DNA of 64,000 nucleotides, taken from Castellaniella sp044508625 (GTDB lineage Bacteria; Pseudomonadota; Gammaproteobacteria; Burkholderiales; Burkholderiaceae_B). The position numbers and the translations under genes were made by a program. The notes beneath the pieces are model-generated. The model was not told the DNA's origin. It ran no database searches and worked only from the letters and a program-made list of their open reading frames with translations. Shown here piece by piece: positions 17,431 to 25,588 of the stretch (its first letter is position 1; each line of letters begins with the position of its first letter). The stretch is from positions 10,452-74,451 of the forward strand of contig JBIQHJ010000011.1 of NCBI GenBank assembly GCA_044508625.1, given 5' to 3'.

Positions 17431-19527
17431 CTAGAGCGCGTCGCTGGCGTAGTCGGCCAGGCGCGAGCGCTCGCCGCGCTGCAGGGTGATGTGCCCGGCG
17501 TGCGGCCAGCCCTTGAAGCGGTCGACCACGTAGGTCAGCCCCGAGCTGCCCTCGGTCAGGTAGGGCGTGTCGATCTGCGCGATGTTGCCCAGGCAGACGA
17601 TCTTGGTGCCCGGGCCCGCGCGGGTGGCCAGGGTCTTCATCTGCTTGGGCGTGAGGTTCTGGGCCTCGTCGATGATGAGGTATTTGTTCAGGAAGGTGCG
17701 CCCGCGCATGAAATTGAGGGACTTGACCTTGATGCGCGCGCGGATCAGGTCCATGGCCGGCGACTTGGACCAGTCCTGGCTGCCGCCGTTGCTGGTCGCC
17801 CCGAGGCTGCCCCCGCCCTGGTGCAGCACCTCGAGGTTGTCCTCGAGCGCGCCCATCCAGGGGAGCATCTTTTCCTCCTCGGTGCCGGGCAGGAAGCCGA
17901 TGTCGTCGCCCACGGGCACGGTGGCCCGGGTGATGATGATCTCGTTGTAGCGCTTGGTCTCGAGGGTCTGCGCCAGGCCGCTGGCCAGGGCGAGCAGCGT
18001 CTTGCCCGTGCCGGCCTGGCCCAGCAGCGAGACGAAGTCGATTTCCGGGTTCATCAGCAGGTTGAGGGCGAAGTTCTGCTCGCGGTTGCGCGCGGTCACC
18101 CCCCAGACGCTGTTCTTGGCGTGGCTGTAGTCGCGCAGGGTCGCCAGCACGGCGCTCTTGCCGGTGACCTCCTTGACCTGGGCGTACAAGGGCATCTCGC
18201 CCTCGTAGTAGACGAATTCATTGACGATGAACTCGGCGCACAGCGGCCCGCGCACCCGGTAGTAGGTGATGCCGCCCTGCTGCCAGGATTCGATGTTCTT
18301 GCCGTGCCGCACCCAGAAGTTCTCGGGCAGCGGCATGACGCCGTCGTAGAGCAGGTCCGAGTCGTCGAGGACGTGGTCGCTCAGGTAGTCCTCGGCGGGC
18401 AGGCTCAGGGCGCGCGCCTTGAGGCGCATGTTGATGTCCTTGGACACCAGCACCACCTCGCGCTTGGGGTTCTCGCGCTGCAGGCTGTGGACGATGCCGA
18501 GGATCACGTTGTCGGCCTTGCCCATGGGCAGTTCCAGGGGCAGCCGGGCCTCCTTGGCGGAGGTCTGGAAGTACAGCGTGCCCAGCGCCTCCTGGTTGCC
18601 CAGGGCGTCCAGGTGCACGCCCTTGGCGAGGTCCTCGGTGCCCACCAGGCCGTCCAGGTAGCGGCTGACCTGGCGGGCGTTGCGCGCCACCTCGGACATG
18701 CCCTTTTTCTGGTGGTCGAGTTCCTCGAGGACGATCATCGGCAGGAAGACGTCGTGCTCGGCGAAGCGGAACAGCGAGGTGGGATCGTGCAGCAGCACGT
18801 TGGTGTCGAGCACAAAGAGCTTGCGCTGCGCCGCCGGCAGGCGCTGCGGCGCCGAGCCGCCCCTGGCCCGGGCCGCCGGCGCCTTGTCCGAAGCGGGGGC
18901 GGCCGCGGGGGCCCGCCTGGCCGCGGGGCCGGGCGCGGGCGCCTCCCGGGATGTATGGGTTTCCCTGGCCGTATGAGTGTCCCGGGACGCGGGAATTTCC
19001 CTGGCCGCGGGGATTTCCCGGGACGCGGGGATTTCCCGGGATGCAGCGATTTCCCGGGACGCAGGGGCTTCCCGGGATACATGAGCCTCCCGGGGCGAAT
19101 GAGCTTCCCGGGGCGAATGAGCTTCCCGGGGCGAATGAGCTTCCCGGGGCGAATGAGCTTCCCGGGACGCGGCCTCCTGCCGGGCCACCGGCGCCTCTCT
19201 CGTCGCGCGCGGCTCCTGGGGCGCCGGCTCGGCCACGGGGGCTTCCTTGGGCGCGGCCCTGGTCAGGATGGCGGCCGTGCGGCGGGCCGGGCGCGCCTCC
19301 GGCGCCCTGGCGGCGGCCCGCGAGCCGCCGGCCGGCCGGGGGGCCGCGGCGGATGCGGCGGATGCGGCGGGCGTGGCGGGTACGGTGGATGCGGCGGGCG
19401 TGGCGGGTACGGTGGATGCGGCAGTTGCGGCGATCGCCGCGCTTGCCGGCCCGGGGGCCGCCTCGACGGGTGCGGAGGCGGCGTGCATCATGGAACCCAT
19501 GCGGGTCGGCGGCTTGGGCAGGGGCAT
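17431..19527 (-). CDS. PIN domain-PhoH ATPase fusion (PhoH2 type) with long repeat linker
   Basis: PhoH2 proteins join a PIN RNase domain to a PhoH ATPase/helicase domain and have been reported to unwind and cut RNA. The PIN domain starts near residue 230 (KLFVLDTNVLLHDPTSLFRF, MIVLEELDHQKKGMSE). The PhoH domain has Walker A LGQAGTGKTLLALA and a Walker B/DEAQ region KYLIIDEAQNLTPKQM, then FLNKYL and CLGNIAQIDTPYL. The odd part is the first 230 residues. These are Ala/Pro-rich low complexity and include 13 tandem six-residue repeats (residues 121-198) of the form SREAHS/SREIPA. I chose ATG at 19527 (MPLPKPPTRMGSMM), with AAGGAG upstream; this gives 698 residues, roughly 100 more than I would expect for relatives. 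The ATPase and PIN domains look intact. Confidence 0.9.
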   Translation of the reverse strand: MPLPKPPTRMGSMMHAASAPVEAAPGPASAAIAATAASTVPATPAASTVPATPAASAASAAAPRPAGGSRAAARAPEARPARRTAAILTRAAPKEAPVAEPAPQEPRATREAPVARQEAASREAHSPREAHSPREAHSPREAHSPREAHVSREAPASREIAASREIPASREIPAAREIPASRDTHTARETHTSREAPAPGPAARRAPAAAPASDKAPAARARGGSAPQRLPAAQRKLFVLDTNVLLHDPTSLFRFAEHDVFLPMIVLEELDHQKKGMSEVARNARQVSRYLDGLVGTEDLAKGVHLDALGNQEALGTLYFQTSAKEARLPLELPMGKADNVILGIVHSLQRENPKREVVLVSKDINMRLKARALSLPAEDYLSDHVLDDSDLLYDGVMPLPENFWVRHGKNIESWQQGGITYYRVRGPLCAEFIVNEFVYYEGEMPLYAQVKEVTGKSAVLATLRDYSHAKNSVWGVTARNREQNFALNLLMNPEIDFVSLLGQAGTGKTLLALASGLAQTLETKRYNEIIITRATVPVGDDIGFLPGTEEEKMLPWMGALEDNLEVLHQGGGSLGATSNGGSQDWSKSPAMDLIRARIKVKSLNFMRGRTFLNKYLIIDEAQNLTPKQMKTLATRAGPGTKIVCLGNIAQIDTPYLTEGSSGLTYVVDRFKGWPHAGHITLQRGERSRLADYASDAL
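18934..19167 (-). repeat. 13 x 18-bp tandem repeat inside the PhoH2 gene
   Basis: Thirteen units of exactly 18 bp encode six-residue blocks: SREAHS, PREAHS (three times), PREAHV, SREAPA, SREIAA, SREIPA (twice), AREIPA, SRDTHT, ARETHT, SREAPA. The five units at the high-coordinate end (19078-19167), which encode the first repeats of the protein, are nearly identical DNA, suggesting recent expansion. The rest have drifted while keeping the S/P/A-R-(E/D) core. Unit length is a multiple of three, so copy changes keep frame. Confidence 0.95.
19363..19416 (-). repeat. 2 x 27-bp tandem repeat in the PhoH2 N-terminal tail
   Basis: Two identical 27-bp units encode STVPATPAA twice (about residues 38-55 of the PhoH2 protein), within an Ala-rich stretch. 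This is a second, unrelated minisatellite in the same low-complexity tail. Confidence 0.85.
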
Positions 19528-19547
19528 AGGGGCGGGGCTCCTTGCGG

Positions 19548-20018
19548 TCAGGCCGCGAGGTTCTGGACGGCCTGCAGGACTTCGAGCGCATGGTCGGGCA
19601 CGCGGACGCCGCGCCATTCCCGGACCAGCACCCCGTCCTTGTCAAAGAGGAAGGTGCTGCGGTCGACGCCGCGCACCTGCTTGCCGTACATGTTCTTGAG
19701 TTTCATCACGTCGAACAGCGTGCACAGGGCCTCGTCCGGGTCGCTGATCAGGGGGAAGGGCAGGGATTGCTTTTCGATGAACCCCTCGTGGGATTTCAGC
19801 GAGTCGCGCGAGATGCCGAAAACCGCGCAGCCCAGGGCCTGGAACTGCGGGTACAGGTCGCGGAAGTCCTGGGACTCGGTGGTGCAGCCCGGGGTGTTGT
19901 CCTTGGGGTAGAAATACAGGACGAAGGGCTGGCCCCGCAGCATGCGGCTGTCGACGTCGCCGGCGGTGGACGGGGCGGTGAAGGCGGGCACGGACTGGCC
20001 GGTGGCGATCTGGGTCAT
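19548..20018 (-). CDS. Thiol peroxidase of the BCP/PrxQ type
   Basis: This peroxiredoxin reduces hydrogen peroxide and organic peroxides in the cytoplasm. The 156-residue protein has the peroxidatic Cys45 in PKDNTPGCTTES and the usual FYPKD and ISRDSLKSH motifs. E. coli BCP has its resolving Cys five residues later (position 50), but here position 50 is Gln. Other Cys are at 64 and 98, so a different resolving partner or a 1-Cys mechanism with an external thiol is likely. The start overlaps the stop of the upstream Mth938-like gene by four bases. Confidence 0.92.
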   Translation of the reverse strand: MTQIATGQSVPAFTAPSTAGDVDSRMLRGQPFVLYFYPKDNTPGCTTESQDFRDLYPQFQALGCAVFGISRDSLKSHEGFIEKQSLPFPLISDPDEALCTLFDVMKLKNMYGKQVRGVDRSTFLFDKDGVLVREWRGVRVPDHALEVLQAVQNLAA

Positions 20019-20461
20019 GGCTTGGGGTCTCCTGGAAGCAGCAGGGCAAGGACGCGGCGCTCCTCGGACATGAGGATGTTGTAGGTGCGCGCGGCCGCCT
20101 GGGTGGTCATGGTTTCGACGCCGATGCCCAGCGCCAGCAGGGCGCTGGTCACGGCGGGGGGCAGGAACACCTGCCGCGAGCCGGTGCCGATCAGCACCAC
20201 CTCGGGCGCGCCGGGCGGCAGGGTGGGGGGGGCATCGTCGAGGAAGGCGAGCGGATCGCGGCGGGCCTCGTCCAGCCCGGCCAGGCCGCGCAGCAGCGCG
20301 GCGTCGATGTCCGCCGGGGCTTTCAGCTCGAGGCTGCGGATGGGGCCTTCGGGGGTGAAGCTGACGGCGGTCCGGAAGCGCACCCGGTTGATTTCCAGGT
20401 AGTCGTCGCCATACGCCGTGACGGTGTTGAGGGCGGGATTGGAATCTTTTTGCAATAGCAC
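20015..20461 (-). CDS. Mth938-like domain protein (DUF498/NDUFAF3 family)
   Basis: This 148-residue protein belongs to the small family related to mitochondrial complex I assembly factor NDUFAF3 and archaeal Mth938. The bacterial role is not established. It begins VLLQKDSNPALNTVTAYGDDYLEINRVRF and carries the conserved PEVVLIGTGSRQVFLPP, followed by GIGVETMTTQAAARTYNIL. I chose GTG at 20461, which has GGAG seven bases upstream; the longer open frame upstream has no family similarity. It is translationally coupled to the peroxiredoxin, an arrangement also common in Bordetella-type genomes (from memory). Confidence 0.82.
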   Translation of the reverse strand: MLLQKDSNPALNTVTAYGDDYLEINRVRFRTAVSFTPEGPIRSLELKAPADIDAALLRGLAGLDEARRDPLAFLDDAPPTLPPGAPEVVLIGTGSRQVFLPPAVTSALLALGIGVETMTTQAAARTYNILMSEERRVLALLLPGDPKP

Positions 20462-20601
20462 GGGCAAGCTCCGGTGTTCCCGTGATGATAGCGCAATCGC
20501 GCCGGGGCGCTTTTCACCCGGGACCGTGGTCCGGAGGCGGGGATTGCCGGCGCGAAATGGAAATGTCCGGCTTCCCCTCAAGAGGCGTGGCCTCGTCGCG
20601 C

Positions 20602-21354
20602 TCAAGACTTGGCCGTCTCCTTGCACGACACCGGCCAGACCGTCTTGCGCCCCTCGGGATGGATGCGCCCGTCCTGTCCCACCACCCCCGGGCGGACCTT
20701 CCGCCGCTCGTCGGCGAGGCCGCGTACCGCCGACAGATCGCGCAAGCCCTCGACATACAGGATGAGGGGATCGTCGAGGCGGGCGTCCTTGCCGTGCACT
20801 CTCGAGCCGAACATGCCATCGATCGTGTATTCGCCGCTGGGTCCATAGAACGTCGACAGATGCAGATGGGGGTAGCCGTTCGGGCCATACTGCTTTCCCG
20901 CCGTGCCGGTGGCGCCGGAGGAGCCGACCACCGCGCCGGCCTCGACGCGCTCGCCGACCCGCAGGGCGGGCCGTGTGGAGAGATGCTGGTATTTGCTGAA
21001 GACGAAATAGGGCGTGCCGGTATCGTCGGGCGCATGCCGCAGCCAGAGATAGATTCCTTCCAGGGCTCCGCCTTCCCCCAGCGCGATGACCTCTCCGGCG
21101 GCCACGGCCAGCAGCGGCGTACCGATGCCGAGGCTCAGGTCCAGCCCTCCGTGCAGGCCGGTGTTCCGGTCGCCCCGGCGCGTGCTGCCGTCGTGGCGCG
21201 TGGGGGAGGCGAACGGCGATGAGATGGGTTCGCAGGCGTAGCCGCCTGGAAACTCCACGCCGAGGCCGGTGGCGGTGATCTTGTGATCGAGGCGCTCGAC
21301 TTGCGCCTGGACTGCGGAGGCCGATAGAAGGGCGAGCAGGATTGCAAGTCTCAC
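20602..21354 (-). CDS. Secreted M23 family metallopeptidase
   Basis: This predicted periplasmic peptidoglycan endopeptidase has 250 residues, with a signal peptide (MRLAILLALLSASAVQAQ, cleavage after AQA). It has one LytM/M23 domain: zinc ligands in LHGGLDLS (HxxxD) and PHLHLS (HxH), and core GTPLLAVAAGEVIALGEGG. LytM proteins with an intact HxxxD/HxH pair are normally active. The start codon is GTG at 21354, with GGGGAA nine bases upstream. It lacks LysM or coiled-coil parts typical of NlpD/EnvC, so it is a minimal enzyme. The C-terminal 45 residues hold a conserved Cys and a PVSCKETAKS end. Confidence 0.88.
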   Translation of the reverse strand: MRLAILLALLSASAVQAQVERLDHKITATGLGVEFPGGYACEPISSPFASPTRHDGSTRRGDRNTGLHGGLDLSLGIGTPLLAVAAGEVIALGEGGALEGIYLWLRHAPDDTGTPYFVFSKYQHLSTRPALRVGERVEAGAVVGSSGATGTAGKQYGPNGYPHLHLSTFYGPSGEYTIDGMFGSRVHGKDARLDDPLILYVEGLRDLSAVRGLADERRKVRPGVVGQDGRIHPEGRKTVWPVSCKETAKS

Positions 21355-21508
21355 GATCGTTCCCCAGAAGGAAAGCCATATCCAAACTGCGGGAGCGCGC
21401 CGCCGAAGGCGCGCAACGGAGAACGGCCGTCCGGGGAGCGGATGGCCGCACTACTGGTGCAAACGCGCCATTGTAGTCCAGGGAGCCGCTGGATGTTTCC
21501 TTCCGGCC

Positions 21509-21580
21509 CATCGCGGGCATCGCCCCGCCCGGCATCGCGGGCATCGCTCCGCCCGGCATCGTGGTCACCACCCCGCCCGA
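21509..21580. repeat. 3 x 24-bp tandem repeat
   Basis: Units at 21509-21532 and 21533-21556 differ by one base; a third (21557-21580) is diverged at about seven positions but keeps the CCCGCCCG end. The core is CATCGCGGGCATCG followed by CCCGCCCGG. It sits just upstream of the aminotransferase promoter. Confidence 0.85.
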
Positions 21581-21589
21581 TCCCCCTAT

Positions 21590-21618
21590 TTGCGAGTCGA
21601 CGGCGCATGCGCTAGATT
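21590..21618 (+). promoter_or_regulatory. Sigma-70 promoter for the aminotransferase-hom-thrC operon
   Basis: TTGCGA (21590-21595), a 17-bp spacer and TAGATT (21613-21618) match the consensus at spacing and at key positions. A transcript would start near 21625, about 68 nt before the ATG. I see no leader peptide rich in Thr or Ile, so classical attenuation is not evident. Confidence 0.65.
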
Positions 21619-21692
21619 ACTGAATTTGCTGCGCCGCATCCATGGTGGGGGCGCCGCGCTTCCCAGGCCACCATTCCCCTTCGAGGATCATC

Positions 21693-22880
21693 ATGACCAC
21701 GTTCTCGCGCATCGAGCGCCTGCCTCCCTATGTGTTCAACATCACGGGCGAGCTCAAGATGGCCGCACGCCGGCGCGGCGAGGACATCATCGACATGTCC
21801 ATGGGGAATCCGGACGGCCCCACGCCCCGGCACATCGTCGACAAGCTGGTCGAGGTGGCCAATCGCCCCGACACCCACGGCTATTCGGTGTCCAAGGGGA
21901 TCCCGCGCCTGCGCCGGGCGATCTCGGGCTGGTACCAGCGCCGCTACCAGGTCGACATCGACCCCGATTCCGAGGCCATCGTCACCATCGGCTCCAAGGA
22001 GGGCCTGGCGCACCTGATGCTGGCGACGCTGGACCGCGGCGACACCGTGCTGGTGCCCAACCCCAGCTATCCCATCCACATCTACGGGGCGGTCATCGCC
22101 GGGGCCAACATCCGCTCGGTGCCCATGACCCCCGGCCTGGACTTCTTCGAGGAAATCGAGCGCGCCGTGCGCGAGGCCATCCCCAAGCCCAAGATGATGA
22201 TCCTGGGCTTTCCCAGCAATCCCACGGCCCAGTGCGTCGACCTGTCGTTCTTCGAGCGCATCGTCGCGCTCGCGCGCGAGCACGGCATCCTGGTGGTGCA
22301 CGACCTGGCCTACGCGGACATCACCTTCGACGGCTACGTGGCGCCCTCCATCATGCAGGTGCCGGGCGCGCGCGACGTGGCCGTCGAGTTCTTCACCATG
22401 AGCAAGAGCTACAACATGGCGGGCTGGCGCATCGGCTTCATGGTGGGCAACCGCGAGCTGGTGCACGCCCTGGCGCGCATCAAGAGCTACCATGACTACG
22501 GCACCTTCACCCCCATCCAGGTGGCCGCCATCGCCGCCCTCGAGGGCCCGCAGGATTGCGTCGCCCAGGTGGTCGAGCAGTACCGCAGCCGCCGCGACGT
22601 GCTGGCCCGCGGCCTGCACGAGGCGGGCTGGAACGTCGACGTCCCCAAGGCCTCGATGTACATCTGGGCGCACATTCCCGAGGCCTATCGCTCGCTGGGC
22701 TCGCTGGAATTCTCCAAGCGCGTGCTCTCGGACGCCAAGGTGGCCGTTTCGCCCGGCATCGGCTTCGGCGACTATGGGGATGAATACGTGCGCTTCGCGC
22801 TGATCGAGAACGAGCAGAGGACCCGCCAGGCGGTGAGGGGGATCAAGGACATGTTTCGCAAGGACGGGCTGCTGAAATGA
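21693..22880 (+). CDS. AlaC-type PLP-dependent aminotransferase
   Basis: This fold-type I aminotransferase of the AlaC/YfdZ group (alanine/glutamate and branched transaminations) has 395 residues. Motifs include the N-terminal RIERLPPYVFNITGELK, DMSMGNPDGPTP, the PLP-phosphate region and NPSYPIHIYGAV. GFPSNPTAQCVD precedes the Asp motif HDLAYADITFDGY, and the lysine motif is MSKSYNMAGWRIGF (Schiff-base Lys in SKSYNMAG). I chose ATG at 21693 (MTTFSRIERLPP), with GAGGA upstream; an earlier in-frame ATG at 21642 adds poorly conserved residues. It overlaps hom by four bases and heads the threonine-branch operon, the standard betaproteobacterial order. Confidence 0.93.
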   Translation: MTTFSRIERLPPYVFNITGELKMAARRRGEDIIDMSMGNPDGPTPRHIVDKLVEVANRPDTHGYSVSKGIPRLRRAISGWYQRRYQVDIDPDSEAIVTIGSKEGLAHLMLATLDRGDTVLVPNPSYPIHIYGAVIAGANIRSVPMTPGLDFFEEIERAVREAIPKPKMMILGFPSNPTAQCVDLSFFERIVALAREHGILVVHDLAYADITFDGYVAPSIMQVPGARDVAVEFFTMSKSYNMAGWRIGFMVGNRELVHALARIKSYHDYGTFTPIQVAAIAALEGPQDCVAQVVEQYRSRRDVLARGLHEAGWNVDVPKASMYIWAHIPEAYRSLGSLEFSKRVLSDAKVAVSPGIGFGDYGDEYVRFALIENEQRTRQAVRGIKDMFRKDGLLK

Positions 22881-24181
22881 AGCCGATACGCATCGGGTTG
22901 CTGGGCCTGGGGGTCGTCGGCAGCGGCGTCTGGACCGTCCTCGCGCAAAACGGCCACGAGATCGCGCGCCGCGCGGGGCGCAGCCTCGAGGTGGTGGCGG
23001 TGGGGGTGCGCGACGTCGCCAAGGCGCGCGCCCTGGTGGGCCCGGACGTGCGCGTCACCACCGACTGCCTGGCGCTCGCCCGCGATCCCGACATCGACAT
23101 CATCGTCGAGCTGATCGGCGGCGACACGCTGGCGCGCCAGTGCATCCTCGAGGCCATCGCCCACGACAAGCACGTGGTCACCGCCAACAAGGCCCTGCTG
23201 GCGGTGCATGGCGACGAGATCTTCGCCGCCGCGCAGGCGCGCGGGGTCATGGTCGCCTTCGAGGCCGCCGTCGCCGGCGGGATCCCCATCATCAAGGCGA
23301 TCCGCGAGGGCCTCACCGCCAACCGGATCCAGTGGGTGGCGGGGATCATCAACGGCACGACCAATTTCATCCTCTCGGAAATGCGGGCCCGCGGCCTGCC
23401 CTTCGAGGAGGTCCTGGCCGAGGCCCAGCGCCTGGGCTATGCCGAGGCCGATCCCACCTTCGACATCGAGGGGGTGGACGCGGCGCACAAGCTCACCCTG
23501 CTGGCCTCGCTCGCCTTCGGGATCCCGGTGCAGTTCGACAAGGCCTACATCGAGGGCATCTCGGGGCTCGCCTCCGAGGACATCGTGCACGCCCAGCGCC
23601 TGGGCTACCGCATCAAGCTGCTCGGCATCACGCGCCGCCGGCCCGACGGCATCGAGCTGCGCGTGCATCCGGCGCTGGTGCCCGACCAGTGCCTGCTCGC
23701 CAACGTCGAGGGCGCCATGAACGCCGTGCTGGTCCGCGGCGACGCCGTGGGGCCCTCGCTCTATTACGGGCAGGGCGCCGGCTCGCTGCCGACGGCGTCG
23801 GCGGTGGTGGCCGACCTGGTCGACGTCACGCGCCTGCAGATGGCCGATCCCGAGCACCGCGTCCCGCACCTGGCCTTCCAGCCCGATGCGATGGCGGACA
23901 TCCCGGTCCTGCCGATGGCCGAGGTGCGCACCGGCTACTACCTGAGGCTGCGCGTCGACGACCGGCCCGGCGTCCTCGCCGACCTGGCGCGGGTGCTGGC
24001 CAACGGGGGGATCTCGGTGGGCTCCATGTTCCAGCAGCCGCACGGCGAGCACCAGGCCGACATCATCTTCCTGACCCATGAGGCGCGCGAGGGCGACGTC
24101 GAGGAGGCGCTGCGCGCGATCCGCGAACTGCCGTTCGTCCATTCCGGCGTCACGCGCCTGCGCGTGGAGAACATCAATTGA
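22877..24181 (+). CDS. hom: Homoserine dehydrogenase
   Basis: Hom reduces aspartate semialdehyde to homoserine at the branch to threonine and methionine. The 434-residue monofunctional enzyme has the NAD(P) fold IGLLGLGVVGSGVW, the active-site block VTANKALLAVHG, and GIINGTTNFILSEM with EADPTFDIEGVDAAHK. The C-terminal ACT domain (YLRLRVDDRPGVLADLARVLANGGISVGS) is the usual threonine feedback site. The start overlaps the aminotransferase stop, and its own stop overlaps the TTG start of thrC (TTGA), so all three are coupled. Confidence 0.97.
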   Translation: MKPIRIGLLGLGVVGSGVWTVLAQNGHEIARRAGRSLEVVAVGVRDVAKARALVGPDVRVTTDCLALARDPDIDIIVELIGGDTLARQCILEAIAHDKHVVTANKALLAVHGDEIFAAAQARGVMVAFEAAVAGGIPIIKAIREGLTANRIQWVAGIINGTTNFILSEMRARGLPFEEVLAEAQRLGYAEADPTFDIEGVDAAHKLTLLASLAFGIPVQFDKAYIEGISGLASEDIVHAQRLGYRIKLLGITRRRPDGIELRVHPALVPDQCLLANVEGAMNAVLVRGDAVGPSLYYGQGAGSLPTASAVVADLVDVTRLQMADPEHRVPHLAFQPDAMADIPVLPMAEVRTGYYLRLRVDDRPGVLADLARVLANGGISVGSMFQQPHGEHQADIIFLTHEAREGDVEEALRAIRELPFVHSGVTRLRVENIN

Positions 24182-25578
24182 AATACCGTTCGACCCGGGG
24201 CGGCATGGCCCCCCTGCCATTCTGCGACATCCTGCTCGAGGGCCTGGCGCCCGACGGCGGCCTGGCCCTGCCCGAGTCGCTGCCGCAACTGGACTCCGCC
24301 ACGCTCGAGGCCTGGCGCGAGCTGGACTACGCCACCCTCGCCGCGCGCGTGCTGGGCCTGTTCATCGACGACATCACGCGCGAGGACCTGCTCGCCATGA
24401 CCCGGGCGGCCTATGCGCCCGAGGTGTTCCCGACGATCGCGCCGATCAAGCCCCTGCGGCCCGGCCTCGCCCTGCTGGGCCTGTCCGAGGGGCCGACGCT
24501 GGCGTTCAAGGACATGGCCATGCAGTTCCTGGGGCAGGCCTTCGAACACGTCCTCGCGCGGCGGGGGCAGGTGCTCAATATCCTGGGGGCGACCTCGGGC
24601 GACACCGGATCGGCGGCCGAGTACGCCCTGCGGGGCAAGCGCGGCATGGCGGTGTTCATGCTCTCGCCCCACGGCCGCATGAGCGCCTTCCAGCGCGCCC
24701 AGATGTATTCCCTGCAGGACGAGAACATCCACAACATCGCCGTGCGCGGCGTGTTCGACGAATGCCAGGACATCGTCAAGACCCTGGCGGGCGACCTGGA
24801 CTTCAAGAGCTCGCACCGCCTGGGGGCGGTCAATTCGATCAACTGGGCGCGCATCGCCGCCCAGGTCGTGTACTACGTGTGGGGCTGGCTGCGCGCCACC
24901 ACCGGGCCGGGACAGCCCGTGTCGTTCGCGGTGCCCTCGGGCAACTTCGGCAACATCCTGGCCGGGCACATCGCCCGGCGCATGGGCGTGCCCATCCGGC
25001 GCCTGGTGCTGGCGACCAACGAGAACAACGTGCTCGAGGAATTCTTCCGCACGGGCGTCTACCGGCCCCGGCCGGCCAGCCAGACGCACGCCACCTCCAG
25101 CCCCTCGATGGACATCTCGCGCGCTTCCAACTTCGAGCGCTTCGTGTTCGACCTGGTGGACCAGGACCCGGCGCGCGTGCGCGCCCTGTGGGCCGCGCTG
25201 GCGCGCGACGGGCAGTTCGACCTGTCGGCGCTCAAGCCCACCTTCACCGAGCGCCACGGCTTCGTGGCCGGCGTCAGCACGCATGCCGACCGCCTGGACA
25301 CCATCCGCCGCCTCTACCGCGAGACCGGCGTGCTGGTGGACCCGCACACCGCCGACGGCATCAAGGTCGCCCGCGAGCACCTCGAGGACGGCGTCCCCAT
25401 GCTGGTCCTGGAGACCGCCCTGCCGGCCAAGTTCGCCGAGACCATACAAGAGGCCATCGGCGAGGCGCCGCCGGTGCCCGAGGCCCTGCGCGACCTGCAC
25501 CAGCGCCCGCAGCGCGTGCAGGTGATGGATTGCGACGCGCGCCTGGTCGCCGACTACCTGGATCGGCACGGCCTGTAG
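24178..25578 (+). CDS. thrC: Threonine synthase
   Basis: ThrC converts O-phosphohomoserine to threonine with PLP. The 466-residue protein begins KYRSTRGGMAPLPFCDILLEGLAPDGGLALPE, the family N-terminus, and holds the PLP lysine in LAFKDMAMQFLGQ. It also has the phosphate loop GATSGDTGSAAEYAL and VPSGNFGNILAG. The start codon is TTG at 24178, overlapping the hom stop as TTGA. The conserved residues begin right after it, and the next ATG (Met10) would remove part of the RSTRGG motif. A TTG start in a coupled overlap may set ThrC below Hom. Confidence 0.96.
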   Translation: MKYRSTRGGMAPLPFCDILLEGLAPDGGLALPESLPQLDSATLEAWRELDYATLAARVLGLFIDDITREDLLAMTRAAYAPEVFPTIAPIKPLRPGLALLGLSEGPTLAFKDMAMQFLGQAFEHVLARRGQVLNILGATSGDTGSAAEYALRGKRGMAVFMLSPHGRMSAFQRAQMYSLQDENIHNIAVRGVFDECQDIVKTLAGDLDFKSSHRLGAVNSINWARIAAQVVYYVWGWLRATTGPGQPVSFAVPSGNFGNILAGHIARRMGVPIRRLVLATNENNVLEEFFRTGVYRPRPASQTHATSSPSMDISRASNFERFVFDLVDQDPARVRALWAALARDGQFDLSALKPTFTERHGFVAGVSTHADRLDTIRRLYRETGVLVDPHTADGIKVAREHLEDGVPMLVLETALPAKFAETIQEAIGEAPPVPEALRDLHQRPQRVQVMDCDARLVADYLDRHGL

Positions 25579-25588
25579 GGGCGCCCCC

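Larger units (their letters stand above)
21355..21692. other. Intergenic region with tandem repeat and promoter
   Basis: This 338-bp gap separates the divergent M23 peptidase and aminotransferase genes. It has no credible gene. It holds a three-unit 24-bp repeat and the aminotransferase promoter, listed separately. The stretch 21361-21500 is otherwise unremarkable; the M23 promoter must lie there but no good hexamers stand out. Confidence 0.6.

Noticed and set aside
17425..19911. Plus-strand frame with collagen-like GRMSFPGRMSFPG repeats
   Set aside because: It is the complement of the 18-bp repeat in the PhoH2 gene. The PIN and PhoH domains on the minus strand prove which strand codes.
20462..21571. 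518-codon frame extending the Mth938-like gene upstream, with PGGAMPAM repeats at its start
   Set aside because: Most of it is antiparallel or shifted to the M23 peptidase, which has a signal peptide and zinc motifs. The PGGAMPAM part only reflects the 24-bp repeat.
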